From contig JAJFZO010000229.1 of the NCBI GenBank assembly GCA_021397835.1, positions 744,001 through 808,000 on the forward strand: DNA of 64,000 bases. Reading direction: 5' to 3'. The position numbers and the translations under genes are program-made. The notes beneath the pieces were generated by a model. The model had not been told where the DNA came from, did not search any database, and worked only from the letters and a program-made list of their open reading frames with translations. This DNA is from Moringa oleifera. Its lineage: Eukaryota; Streptophyta; Magnoliopsida; Brassicales; Moringaceae. This document shows, piece after piece, positions 41,024 to 53,600 of this stretch; the first letter of the stretch is position 1; the number at the start of each line of letters is the position of its first letter.

Positions 41024-44000
41024 ATATTAATCGAACATTTTAATTTACCTAATTAATCAAATTAATAAGTAGTTAAGAGTAAATATAAAAAAATCTTACA
41101 CTATAAGCAATTTTTATTTTGAATTTTAAAGTATAAAATGTAGTAATATTTTTGTTAATTACTAAGTACTATTCAAATAAATTTTGCACTTCATTTCAAA
41201 TACACTATTTAAATTTAAATATTTTTAATTTTAATTTATTTTTAATGAATTTATCAAAATATTGAAAGTGCAAATTTTTTAAAAAATATTTTTAAAATTC
41301 AAAAAATTTTATGTGATTTTAGCTTAAATATTTTTTTACATATATACAAAAATTCAAGTCAAAATTATTCATATAAGGTCCTCAATTTTAATGTCTTTAA
41401 TTTTTTATTTTCAATTAAATCATTTTAAAATATTAAAAATATAATTAAACTAATCAATATTTCAAGCTTCAAATTATAAAGCTAATATAATTTAAAATTA
41501 ATGTATATTTACTTAATAATTAATTAATTTTTAAAAAATATTTTGCTAAATTGATTAAATTAAATTGAATGGATGATCCTTAAGATCAAAATTTTAAAAT
41601 TAACTTCAAACATAGCCATTGATTGAAATTATATAAATTGAAACAAAATTAAACGGAATAAAATTTAAAATAAAAATCTAAACCAAATAGAAGAAATTTG
41701 AAACACGGAATCAAAACCGTGTTTGTGTAGGGCTAAATTTGTTTGCACATAAAGTGAGTGTTTTTGTGATTAGTTATGATTGCTACTGGCAAAGGGTGGA
41801 CTTGAAGACGGAGTGAACGTGGGAGGAGTAAATGGCGGCAAGATTTTATGAAGAAAAGAAAAGGTTGATAATGGCAAGACAAGGTGTGGCCCATCATTCC
41901 CACTCCGTCTTCTCTTGTGCCCTAATGTGAAGGAACTCAAAGTGGGTTTCATGTAGGAATTTGCATGGACCACATTCAAACTAGATGCTAAAGTCTCGTT
42001 TTAAAGGCAATTTTTGTTAATTATATTAAAAAAATAATATTTATTAATATTAAAAAGAAAAAGATTTTGGTAAGCTTATTAAAAAATTAAATTAGGTATT
42101 GCATAAATTCCAAAGAATAATATATGTATAGGCACATATTAAATTGATGTTTAAAGGGTACAACAAACTTGTATCCAAAGGTAGAATGTTGTTTCAATAT
42201 GTGTCATGATATTATTTATTTTGAGTTGCTTTTAAGATTGATGATTTTTTATATTTAAAATATAAATAAACATTAAAAAATTTAAAATTTTAATTTAAAC
42301 ATCGGTCAATTTAGTTTTTTTAATTTTGTAATGATTATAAAAAATTAATAATATTTTATTATTAAAATATTATTAAAATAACTCAAATATTTTAAGTTAA
42401 CTTTTTAAATTTGAATTGTATTCGATTCATGAATTATTTTTTTATAATTTTTATATTTTAATAATTTAAAATTAAAAAAATATATTTATAAATACTAAAA
42501 AATTTTAGTTTTTTTATGATGATAGTTTAAATATTTCTTTACATTTATGTAAATTTTTTAGTGAAAATTTTTTATATAAGATCTCCATTTTAAACACCAT
42601 AAATTTTGAATTTTTTGATAAAATTTAAATTAATTCTAATTAAAAATATAAACACACAATTTAAAAATTGAAATCACAAGATTTAAATTAAAATTTGAAC
42701 GAAATTAAATTTTTTAAAATATTTTTGCTAAAATATAATTGCAAATTTTGTGAAATCAATTACTTTTTTCATCAATGATTTAAGTTTCAAATCGCGTATT
42801 GTTTGCAAATTATCATTAACAACAAATACATGTAGTTATGTTATATATTTAAATCATGATAAATTTGTTATAAAAATATTTATGTTTCAAAATATAATTT
42901 CTACTTAATAATTATCTTTTTTATATTCAAAATATTTTTACACTTTTATTAAGAAGAAAGCACTTAGGCCACTACCCTAATCATAATATATAATTACCAT
43001 TTGTATTAATTAAATGCTCAAATGGATTATTAATATTTTAAAAACTCCGAGTTATCGGGAGCACTTGATCGAAACATAAAGATATAAAAGAGAAAGAAAT
43101 TTCAAAGATAATGATCAACTTAATTTATAAGCAATACAAATGATGTGGACTCTTACGTATTAATAAAGTTTTCTTGCACTAATCACATTTTTTATTAGTC
43201 AACAACTTAGGTTTTATTAAAGTCAATAAAGGGTCATGTTTGCATTTGACAGTCTTAATAACCGGGAAGAACCACATCTATTTATTAATTAGTAGTAATG
43301 ATTTTATTTTTAAAAGAATAAAAATTATATATGATAAGTAAAAATAAGCTTATTATTATATTAAATAAGTTATTATTTAATTCCGCTTGAAAAGTATAAA
43401 AATATTATTAATATGTTAATAACATATAAAAACTGAAAAACTAAATAATGACAATGTACTAATTGAAACAATATAAAATGGTTAGTCATTTTTATATTGA
43501 ATAATGTGTTTTCTAATATTTTATTTAGTTATTTTATCAATTTAATTGGTAAACAAATCTCTCAAAAAGACTATTTGATTAAATTTTTCGTTAACAAATG
43601 TCAAGTGAGAATGACATGAAAACTATATGTTATAAAATTAATTAAGAAGTAAAGCAAGAAGAGTAAGTGTAAGATTAGTCACAGTCAGATAGCAAACCAT
43701 GAGTTTCCAAGTTCGATAAAAATTATTATGATATGCATACATCATTTAAAATTATGATAAATATTAAAATAAATTTTATATTTTTTGGATTTTCAATCAA
43801 ATTTTTTATCATTTTTATTCATAAAATATTAATTTGATTTAAATTTATTGTTATATTTTATTTTTAAAAATAATAATAAATTTAAATTAAAAATATTTTA
43901 CAATGAATTTTAACTTAAAATTTTTACATGTATCAAAAAAATTCAAACTTTCATTACAATTTGAATACTAAATTAACGGTGATTAACTTATCTCACACTA

Positions 44001-45902
44001 CTCGAAACCTTAGTAAACTCATTATTATGGAGTACTTTTTTAAAATTTTATATTATCAATAATTATAAAAATTTACAAAAATATTTTTAAGTTTTATCAT
44101 AATTTACATATATTTTTTAAACATGTGATAAAATTTAAAATTAAAATTTATTATATAAGATCTCTAATAGAAATAATCGTTTTATAAAAATTAACAATAA
44201 TATTTAATTTATATAAAACTAAAAATTTATATAGAAATTAGATAAAAAATAAAAAATTTTGATTGAAAAATATAATAAGGTAAAATTTATTCTAATATTT
44301 ATTCTTAAAATTGATATCGATAAAAAATTTAAAGAACGAAGTAATGCAGTGTTCATGAGCATGAGTTGTGCTATAAGTCATTTTCAAGAAGATGATATTG
44401 TGTTATCATCAAAATTAAAACAATTGCATGACAAATTTGAATTATCGTAATTGGCTAACAAAACGTTGTTCGATTTTAGGAATCTATCATTTTCTAATGA
44501 TTAATCAATCACATGACTGCCAAAATTATGTAAATTTGGGAGAAATTGTGGTGTTGTCTTTACTTGCAATCAAATTTTGTACTTTCTTGTTACTTATATT
44601 TGTATATTTTATAAATCATTTTCATTGTTGTTCCTCAATCATATATGGCATAAGACTTTTCGGCTTGACAAACTACTTCGTAAGATTTAGTTCAAAATAT
44701 AAATCTATAAAAAATTAAAGTTAAAATGAAACTTTAATACGCCTTATTTCAAACTAAATAAATCATATTTTATATATAAAAAAAAGTCGGTCCATCTTCC
44801 AAAAAACAAAATGCCAAAAATTTTATAATAAAACATGAAATATGCATGGCGGCAATTAGTATAGTACCCTTATTTGAATTGTAAAAGCATTAAATCAAAG
44901 CGGATCCTTCTTTTTTTTTTTTTTAATATCTTCATTATTTAATGTGCGGTGCACTTATTCTCCATCTCTTTTGTTGCATAGCGTGGACAATGACGGTTCA
45001 TAAAATATTGTTGTTCTAATTTATGTGATTAAGCTCTTGGACCGAACCTACCCACGTTTTTTTTCCTCGCGTGTTAGTGCCGGAATCCACATTAAAAGGA
45101 AGCCAAATGCAACACAAACTTGTCTTTGATTGAAATCTCTCAATTGGACCACAATGCTTTGTTAGTGACATAATATGCTAGTCTTCTAGTTCTTTTTTTC
45201 TTTGGTCGGTTTTACTTTAAAATTTAAAATTTGTTGTTTTCTTAAAAAAATTATGTAAATATGCAAATAATATGAATTTATATTAACTTTATTTTAAATA
45301 TTAAAATTTTATTTTAATTCAATTTAAAAAATTACTCAAATAACTATAAAAATTTAATCTTATTTTGATCTTTGAAATACCTAAAAAATGAACTCAAATA
45401 AAGTTAAACTTTATGTCAAATTCATTCTTCAAATTTGAATACTTTTCGATTTAAAAATTATTTTTAAAAAACTTTTTAAAATTTTGATTAATTGTGTAGA
45501 AATTTTTTAAAAATATTTTCAATACTTATTTTTTTAAAGTAGCTTGAAGATTCTTTTACTTTCACAAAAAATTTTAAGTCAAATTTATTGTACAAAATTT
45601 CAAATTGAATATCTTCAAATTTTTAAAAATTTATTTGAAGTTTAAATAGAATTAAATTAAATATTTTAATAGAATTAGAATCAATTGAAACTTTGATATG
45701 TAAATTGAAATTTGGGTTTTGTAATTTATTTTTATAATATTTAATTTAAATTGAATATTAGTTTAAATTTGTATGATAGATATGTAGTAAGATATTTATT
45801 TTCTCATACTAAATATCAATGAATTAAATATGCATCAAATTACAATGAAACAAGCTATTTCCATTAACTTTTTAGAAATTTTTTAGTCCTTTTGGTCTAC
45901 CG

Positions 45903-46130
45903 AGCCCATTAGTCATACCCAAAGCCCATATGTACTTTTAAGCCCACTTTGAGTTCAGAGGCTACGGAGCCCACCCATCAAATATCTGAGTGGCAAAAAG
46001 GTCATTCCAAAAGAACCTTAAAATGAAGCTACCCGCATTCTGCTCTTACCCTGTCAACGGCCTGCAGGATACGCCCAACACGTGTTCGTTTCCCATTGGC
46101 TCCTCCGCAATCGCTCGCGCCCTATATGAA
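45903..46130 (+). promoter_or_regulatory. Alba gene promoter: four site II words, inverted CCAAT, TATA-like box
   Basis: AGCCCA, the reverse complement of site II TGGGCY, occurs four times in 71 bases: 45903-45908, 45923-45928, 45941-45946 and 45968-45973. An inverted CCAAT (ATTGG) is at 46095-46099 and TATATGAA at 46123-46130. This suggests a start near 46155 and a purine-rich leader of about 100 bases. Site II clusters typically drive growth-linked genes, such as ribosomal protein genes, through TCP factors. Confidence 0.55.
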
Positions 46131-46257
46131 GTCCTTCATTCCTTAACGGTCCCCTCTAATTTCCCGAGCAACCAAAAAAGAAACCAACCCCACCAGTGTT
46201 CCCGCGGAGAAAAGAAAGTCTTTTTTTGAGAGAAAGAAAGAAGAAACCGAGAGAGAA

Positions 46258-48144
46258 ATGACGACCGAGGTGGCAGCATCAACGGGGAGCATTGAAACGC
46301 AGAAGAAGAATAGGATTCAAGTGTCTCATACCAAGAAACCTCTCTTCTTCTATGTTAATCTTGCAAAGGTATTGGTTTTTGTGATCTTGGTTTTGTTTCA
46401 TTCTTGTTTTCATTCTTTAAGTTGATTTGTTTGCTTTTGGCTGATTTCGGTTTTGATTTGCTTATTGCATTGTCCTGTTTTCTTTTTTACGAGTGATGTT
46501 TGTTTCTTTGGCCCTCTCTCTTTCTGTGTTCATAATCTTGTGCATTTGTTCTTGAATTGCTTTCATGGGTTCCTGGTTAATTTATCGCATAATTGCTTGG
46601 TTGGCCTTACTGAAAAATGAAAACTGAATGAATTAGATCATTCTTTGTGAAGAAAATGATGTTTTGGGTAATTTGATTTACTTGTATACACTACTTTTCA
46701 TCAAGTTTCGTGCATTGTTGGGATACTTGTGTAATTTATCTGTCCTTTGGAGTTTCTTTCTTTCTTTTTCATTCTTTTAGGGGTGGTGTGGGGTGCTATC
46801 TGTGTCAATTTGTTTGGCTAATAGGATCTTTAGGAAGAGGAATTAAATTAGAATGCGTTTCATGATGAATCTTTTTATTTATAAACTTTCAAGAAAATTG
46901 AATCTTGACTGTAGATGTATGTCTTTCTTCTAATAATTACATTAAATTTAATGATCTCTTCTCTTTCAACAGTATTGTGCCTTTTTCTTGGAACCATTTG
47001 GATTGGATCTCTGGTTATAGGTTGATGTGATTGGAACCCAAAAGATAGCAAGACAGAAAATATTCTTTGGTTATATTTTGCCCCTGAAACAATAATGGAA
47101 TTGTGTCACGTATGTCAACAGTAGTTTTCTTTTCCTGTGGCAACTAAATTCTTTGTAAATCCTGTCATTTGTGGATGTCACGACGGGAACATTCCAAAAC
47201 AACATACACTTTTCTTTTTGGTTTAGTATCTTGCATATGTCTCCATGATCTTAAATTGAATCTTGGTTTCTTGATTTTTTTTTTCTGCAGAAGTACATGC
47301 AACAGCACAATGAGGTTGAGCTTTCTGCCTTGGGCATGGGTACATTTCTTCTATCTATCTTTTGCATATTTCACGCTTCTTGTGCACTTCTTGTACACCA
47401 ACATTTCTTTGATTACTGAGAAAAGAGAATCATGTGATTTTGTAAATCCCAGGCTAAAGGAGATGATAAGAACCTCTATCTCTAACATGTTAATTTATAC
47501 ATTTTCACAATGACTCTATGTGATTTAGTTGCTTGTCGTGTTGTGTTTTCTTACCTATGTTCTGTACCTTATCCTTCAAAATTACTAGAAAATAGAAGAA
47601 AATAAAATCGAATGTCTTCAGTGATCCTCCTGGTCTTTTCTTGGAGTCTTTTAATCCTTTTTTGGTACTTCATAGCTGATTCAGATTGCTGTTCTGATGC
47701 TAATATTGGTATCACACTTCTTAAAACTAATATAATTCTTTACTACAGCCATTGCTACAGTCGTCACAATTGCTGAAATTTTGAAGAATAATGGACTGGC
47801 TACTGAAAAGAGTAAGAATGCCCTTTTAATTCTTAGAGATTGCCTAGCATACATGATGACAATAACTGATTTGATAGCTTGTCCGCAAACATGCAGAACT
47901 TTTGACATCTACAGTTGGCATGAAGGATGAGAGCAAAGGACGACTAGTTCAGAAGGCCAAGGTGGGTTTACTTTCTGCTTTCAGAATTCAATTCACATTG
48001 AATTAAGTTCTACCAGTGTAGTTATTCTTTCCTTTTTTGATGGACTTTCAGATTGAGATTGTGTTGGGAAAGTCAGAAAAGTTTGACTCGCTGATGGCTG
48101 CTGCAGCCGAGGCCCAAGAAACTGCCCCAAAGGACAAGGAATGA
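46258..48144 (+). CDS. Alba family DNA/RNA-binding protein
   Basis: Five exons, 46258-46368, 47291-47339, 47749-47811, 47897-47961 and 48052-48144, with GT-AG introns and consistent phase, give 126 residues. Almost the whole protein is one Alba domain (about residues 18-105): IQVSHTKKPLFFYVNLAK, then KYMQQHNEVELSALGMAI, ATVVTIAEILKNNGL, the LLTSTVGMKDESKGR loop and a final IEIVLGKSEKFD strand, with a short acidic tail. This is the short plant Alba type without RGG repeats. Alba proteins bind DNA and RNA as dimers; plant short Albas have been linked to genome stability, R-loops and mRNA regulation. The start is the first ATG after a purine-rich leader and gives the family's usual N end. It is probably the orthologue of Arabidopsis AT3G04620 (from memory). 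Confidence 0.95.
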
Positions 48145-49190
48145 TTTCAAAGAATCGTAGCAATATCAATGTTCCATTGTTTGTAGTTCTACAATCACAT
48201 CCTTTCTTCCCTTGCACCCGGGTAGTGATAACTAGTGAAATAGGTAATATTTTCCACAGAAAAAGGGATGCTACTATGGATTTCTTGTCTTTATAGAGTA
48301 GAGACAGAGACAGAATTCTAAAACAATTTGTTGTTTTCAGAGAGATTCTTCTGGGGTACTTTGTATTTTTCTTGCTTATTGCACATATATGACTTGAATT
48401 GAATGGTCGATCAAGATTTGTTTCTTTCCCTGACTTATTGTATTGCCACTGCCAATACATTTGGTGGTTAGTCTGCAGCTTGAAAGACCAAATCTGGTTT
48501 TTGCCCACAATTTCTGCCTAAAAACTCGTGATGGGAGATGGTCACTATGAATATTGTTTCAACCTTGAGTGCTAGAGTTAATAGTGGCTTGAGAGGATTT
48601 CTGTAGGTAGTGCAAAGTCCTGTTTTAATTCATTTAAGCCTTTTGACAAATTATCTTCCATTTATCTATATATTTTTAAAATTTTTACTGGTACATATTT
48701 AATTTTATTTTTATTTTTATAATTGAGACATTTAAATTAAAGAATTTGATTCATTTTATTTAAAAACCTAAAATTTATTAATTTTCAATGACTTGAAGAG
48801 AATTGAAAACATTCGAATCCTAAATTTAATCCACAAATCAATGTTTTCTTGAAATTAAAATTAGTATTATTTTAAAAATTAGATCGAGTTCTAACTATAA
48901 GAAATTTTATCCAAAACTTAATAATGTAATCATACATATAATATATAAATAATAAAATAAAGAATGCTAGAATTTAATGTTTATTTATTATATAAATTTT
49001 ATATTTTATAATTAACATATTTAAAATAAATATATGAATTTAATTTTATTATAAAACTAAATAAAAAATTAACTTGGAATTCATAAAATTTATAAGCTGA
49101 ATTTGTGGTGAAATAGAGCCCAAGGGAAGGGGTATTTCATATATATGTATTTTTTGGTATTTTTGTTGTTTGTAATGGTCTCTCATTTGA
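48145..49190. other. 3' region of Alba gene and spacer
   Basis: The first 300-500 bases have transcribed-DNA composition and hold the Alba 3' untranslated region. From about 48650 the sequence becomes AT-rich spacer. An opposite-strand frame of 171 codons at 47993-48508 overlaps the last Alba exon and shows no domain. Confidence 0.55.
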
Positions 49191-49193
49191 TTG

Positions 49194-49223
49194 AAACCCT
49201 AAGTTTTGTGGGCCGTCTGCCCA
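49194..49223 (+). promoter_or_regulatory. KH gene promoter: telo-box plus site II pair
   Basis: A perfect telo-box AAACCCTAA (49194-49202) is followed seven bases later by site II TGGGCC (49209-49214) and then by its inverted form GCCCA (49219-49223). Telo-box and site II next to each other is a recognised arrangement in promoters of plant ribosomal protein and cell-growth genes. The inferred leader exon starts some 100-150 bases downstream. No TATA box is evident, which also fits this promoter class. Confidence 0.6.
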
Positions 49224-49345
49224 AAGGGAAGGCGGACCGACCCGACACAATCTCCACCTTAAAACAGGGCTACTTTGGTTGTTTAATAGGTACTTAAGGG
49301 CCGTATCCAAAATTTGAGATTTTGAAAGGACTGGAAAGCAAAAAA

Positions 49346-50600
49346 ATGACCTCAATTTTTCCTAAAGATAATTTCACGCGATCTCTGGTCTCGATTTCTC
49401 TGCTCTATCTCTCTGTAAACCTTTCAAAACCTAAGCAATTGAGTCACGAATCGCGCTCGAAGAATCATATTCCTGGTTCCTGTTCTGATTGTATTAGCTC
49501 TTCTCCTTGCTCGTGTAAGTGTTATAATTCTCTTTAATTGTTTTTTTTTTTTTTGGCTTGTGTTACATGTTTGCTCTTTGGTTACGATGCAAGTCTTGGG
49601 TTTGTTAATCGATATTGAACATTTTCTGGTTGAGTTTTAGAGGATTCTTTGTATTTTATAATGTCAGTGCTTCATATTGAGCTTGAAAGAGTGAGGGTGT
49701 TTGATGGAGTTAATTACTGGGGTTTCCCCGGGAGTCTTATTCAGTGGTCAGTATGGCACACTTGTGAGCCTCGCGTGGGAGTTCTACTAGCCCATGAACA
49801 TCCAAGAGTATCTTTCACATGATTTCCCAGCAAGAAAGTTACTGCTTTTAATAGCTTGAGTAGTTACCGAATTTCTGTTGGAATATACATCTTTTTCTAT
49901 ATTATTAATGTATTTGGCTTCTTTTTTATATAGTATTGTTCTTTCACTTTGCGCCTCTGTGTGGAACCCATGTTGTACCACTGGACATTAGTCATTATTG
50001 GATTTTGTGGGTGTGTTCCTTGGTGGCTTGCTGTTCATGCTTTGGTTATGGTTTTTAAGTTTCGATTTTTATAGGAATACTGTCTTCAAAGAGTTCATAG
50101 ATTTTCTAAGAGTACAAGATCACCTCACTTAAGATAAAGCCATCAAGGCTTTAGCAAAATCATGTTAATATCTTGCGTAAGATAACTATTTTGGGCTTTG
50201 CTAACTAAAATTTCATAATGGAGGGGTGGTATCTTTATTATGTAGATTTCTATACCTTGGAGTCTCTCTTTGGAAGATTGTTAGGCGAAGAGTAGGACAT
50301 CATTTTTGTTCATCTTGTTCTTTTGGTGCTTCTTTCACTTTTCATTCTAATAGCTATAGATTCTCTTTCCATCCTATTTTCTGAAGTCTATTATTTATTA
50401 TAAGTAGTATCATTATAATTGGGGCCTCTGCTTTCAGACATGCACCTCACTTTGAGACTTTTAATTATCTTATTTCTTGGCTGTGTTTGTCTTGCCCTGG
50501 TCATGGGAGGAGGGTGACTAAGGAAGTCTATATTCTTTGCTTATAAGTGATGAAATTGATACTTTGAACTAATTTGGGTTTTCTTTCAGTAGAGAACTGA
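49346..50600 (+). other. Possible upstream ORF across the leader intron of the KH gene
   Basis: An ATG at 49346 opens a frame that stays open to the donor at 49514/49515. After splicing to the acceptor ending at 50589 it continues for eleven bases and ends at TGA 50598-50600. This makes a 59-residue upstream ORF whose stop overlaps the main ATG by one base (TGATG). It exists in the mRNA only if transcription starts before 49346, which the promoter motifs make plausible but do not prove. The peptide has no recognisable domain. Confidence 0.4.
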
Positions 50601-53600
50601 TGGCTGAAGCTGATCTTGAACAAACCTTTGTCGAACATGATGGAGATCAGGTGCAAGATGAGGTGCTAGAGCAGGTGCAAGATCAGCTAAAAGATCAGGT
50701 TAATGATCAGCTACAAGATCTGGTGCATGACCAGCTGCAGGATCAGGTGCATGATCAGCTGCAGGATCAGGTGCAGGAGCAACTACAAGATCAAGAGCAA
50801 GATCCGCTACAAGAGCAGGTGCAAGATCAGGAGCAGGATCAGGTACAGACACCTGACGACTCACAGCCTCAACAAAAACTTGATCATGTAGAGAATGCAG
50901 TGGTTGGAAGTGGTGAAAAAAGATGGCCTGGATGGCCTGGAGAGAGTGTATTCCGGATGTTGGTTCCTGCACAAAAGGTTGGTAGTATTATTGGGCGCAA
51001 GGGAGAATTCATTAAAAAAATAGTTGAGGAGACAAGGGCTCGCATTAAGATACTTGATGGTCCTCCTGGAACGACAGAAAGAGCTGTAAGTTTGTGTTCA
51101 TCCTTCCCTGTTTTAGATTTCAAGCCTGAACTTGTTAACCCTTGTCTTCCTAACCCTCTCTCGACCTCATTTATGCGTAAACCTGTTGCTATGACGCTTA
51201 TCAATAATTTGGATATATTTCATTGTGTTGTTTCTGATTTCTAGTTAGCAGTACATTTGACATTTTTTTTTTTTGGGCGGGGCCGGGGGGGGGGGATGCG
51301 TAGTTGTCGAAGTCCCCACCATACTGTCTTAAGTAGTTTTCCTTCCCTGTCCTTGGACTCGCCCGTAGGTTTTGTTTCTTGCAAAGGTATTGCAATGATA
51401 TGTGCTTCTTATTCACCTTGTATACACATATACCCAATTATGGGCTAATATCTGCAATATAGGATATAATGACGTGATAATGACTGGAAAGGAGTTAAAC
51501 GAGAAAGGAAGCTTTAGTGGACGTAAGACTAAATGCATTATTCATGCAATTTTTAAATACACCTAAAATCTTCTCTTGGGGAAACATTATGAAAATTGTT
51601 GATACCTCATCGGGAATTAGTTCCCAAGTTCAATTTTTGTAATCTTGTTGTGGTCTTAAGGTAAGAACCTTTTGAAGAAAATGGAATTCCTTTCACTAAA
51701 CAATCATGGATTGCTCCCTGGAATACGTCAATCATTTGTTAGACCTAAAAAATATAACTCAGTCTCAGCTTAATGCTCATCATAAAATGGTGCTCTTCAA
51801 GGAAGATGAAGAGGAAGGATCATCAACAAAATCCATTGAATACGGATACAATTGCCTTCATTGCAATGACAAAAATGAATCTGTGCAGGTTAAGGCAACG
51901 AATCATTGTTATAAGGTCCCAAATTTGAAGAACCAGAGGTCCAGATTGCAGAGATCAGCATTGAGCATTGCAAAGTGCTGAAAAGTTGATTTGGATAAAC
52001 ACAGATTCATCTTGTATGAACGACAATACAACGAAGCTCTGCATTCTTTCTGGTAACTTCAGAACCTGGATCATTGATGTCTTGCCGCAGACCATAAACA
52101 CCACAAAGGAACCTGTTAAACTGAGTCTAAGATCGTGCTGGGGATGAGTGATAGTAGTAAACTGGTTTTTGATATTTTTTTGTGTGAACACTATACAATA
52201 ATTAAAAATTGAATTATATTATGTCCATTAGTCAACTTATTAAGAAATTGAGTCTTGTATGCAGGGTAGAGATAGAAGTTATATTTGGGGAGTTTCAAGG
52301 TGGGATTTTGGGTGAAATTAAAGACGAAATGTATATCAAGAATTTGGGAGGCTAATATGAAGATATGGAAAATTCCTATATGTTTAATAGATAGAATATG
52401 AAACTTTTGAAAAACAAAAACAATTTGTAAATTTATGGTGGCTATTATATGGGGTCTTCCCACATTTGTGTTCTCTTTCAGGTTAAAGTTCTGGGAGCTC
52501 ATATCTAAAGAATACTCATATAGCAAGTCATTAGGACTTCAATTCTACAATTTGAGATTTACTGCATAATGTGTTAAAGGCATTTGATAGTCATTGTTGA
52601 CTTATACCAAGATGATACAGATTTAAGTGCTCATGAGCTTCTTATTGCTATGAAGATGACAGTAGATTAGTTGGTAAAAGAACAGACTTGAGTTCAAGTT
52701 TAGTTTGGTGGTCTGAGAACTATCTTTGCATACTATCTAAATGGTAACAAAGTAATTGCAGTACAACCATAGTTAGCCATTGATTGAGGTCAAAACAAAT
52801 TCTTTGAGAGTGCAATATTATCATCTCTTGCATGGAGTATCTTTGATCGGCCTTTCATGTGCTGTCAGATTCATTTTGCTATAACCTATTACATATCAGT
52901 CTTTTTTGGATGAGAATCTGTCTCCTCGTTTTTATGTGGTAAACCTTTGGTGAACAGTGGTTAATGTAGTTTCTGTATGCTGATGAAGTCCTTTGGTAGG
53001 GCCGCAAATTGTGATGAAATTTTGACATGTGAAGATATTTTGGGTCCCACCACATTAATTTGATAAGTTGGGAGCAAATGCCTGAGACTCAAAAGAATTT
53101 TGGGAAAGATCACATGCATAGAAGAGGGCAATGAGATTTTATTCGACGATCTGTATTTGAAGCTGTGATGTAGTTGTAGTATTGCATCATAAAAAATTGC
53201 TTGCCCTAAAGCATCTACTACCCTGTACATCCTGGAAGAAGTTGTGATGGGAACGGGGATGGGGATGGGATGTTGTGTTGAATGTGCAACTGAAGAAGTT
53301 CTATAAACATCTGTTAAATACTATTCTTATAACCACCTTTAACAGAAAGATTCTGAGACTTTCTGAATCTGAGTTTGTGATGTTGAATTTCGAATCAAAA
53401 GGACTTTGTTATTTAAATTATGTTATAAATAATGCAGTTATCATCACACTATAATTTGTAGTACGCTATATATACATATGAGTTGTAAATTTTTGTACTT
53501 GAAGTGCTTATACTAATATCCCTGTATGTTCTTGTGAACAGGTAATGGTTTCTGCCAAAGAAGAGCCTGATTCTTCTCTTCCTCCTGCTATGGATGGCCT

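Larger units (their letters stand above)
36200..45890. other. Large AT-rich spacer between WVD2-like and Alba genes
   Basis: Nearly 10 kb without a recognisable gene. The first kilobase contains the WVD2-like promoter region and a tRNA-like motif pair (37105-37151). Around 37900-37945 there is a TTA/AAT-rich run and at 38487-38505 a short TA repeat. A three-copy tandem repeat sits at 40797-41023. Islands of more mixed composition at about 37980-38320, 41740-41990 and 44860-45190 carry no readable domain; they may be transposon scraps. Confidence 0.6.

Noticed and set aside
47993..48508. 171-codon minus-strand frame at the Alba 3' end
   Set aside because: It overlaps the last Alba exon on the opposite strand and has no recognisable domain or start context.
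51706..51981. 91-codon frame in a KH gene intron
   Set aside because: No domain, not flanked by good splice sites in the right phase, and not needed for the KH protein.
52600..52780. Possible tRNA-derived SINE in a KH gene intron
   Set aside because: A TTAGTTGG word and a GAGTTCAAGTTT word resemble A and B boxes only loosely, and spacing and ends do not fit.
52961..53230. 89-codon minus-strand frame in a KH gene intron
   Set aside because: Some likeness to the end of copia pol was considered, but no motif holds up.
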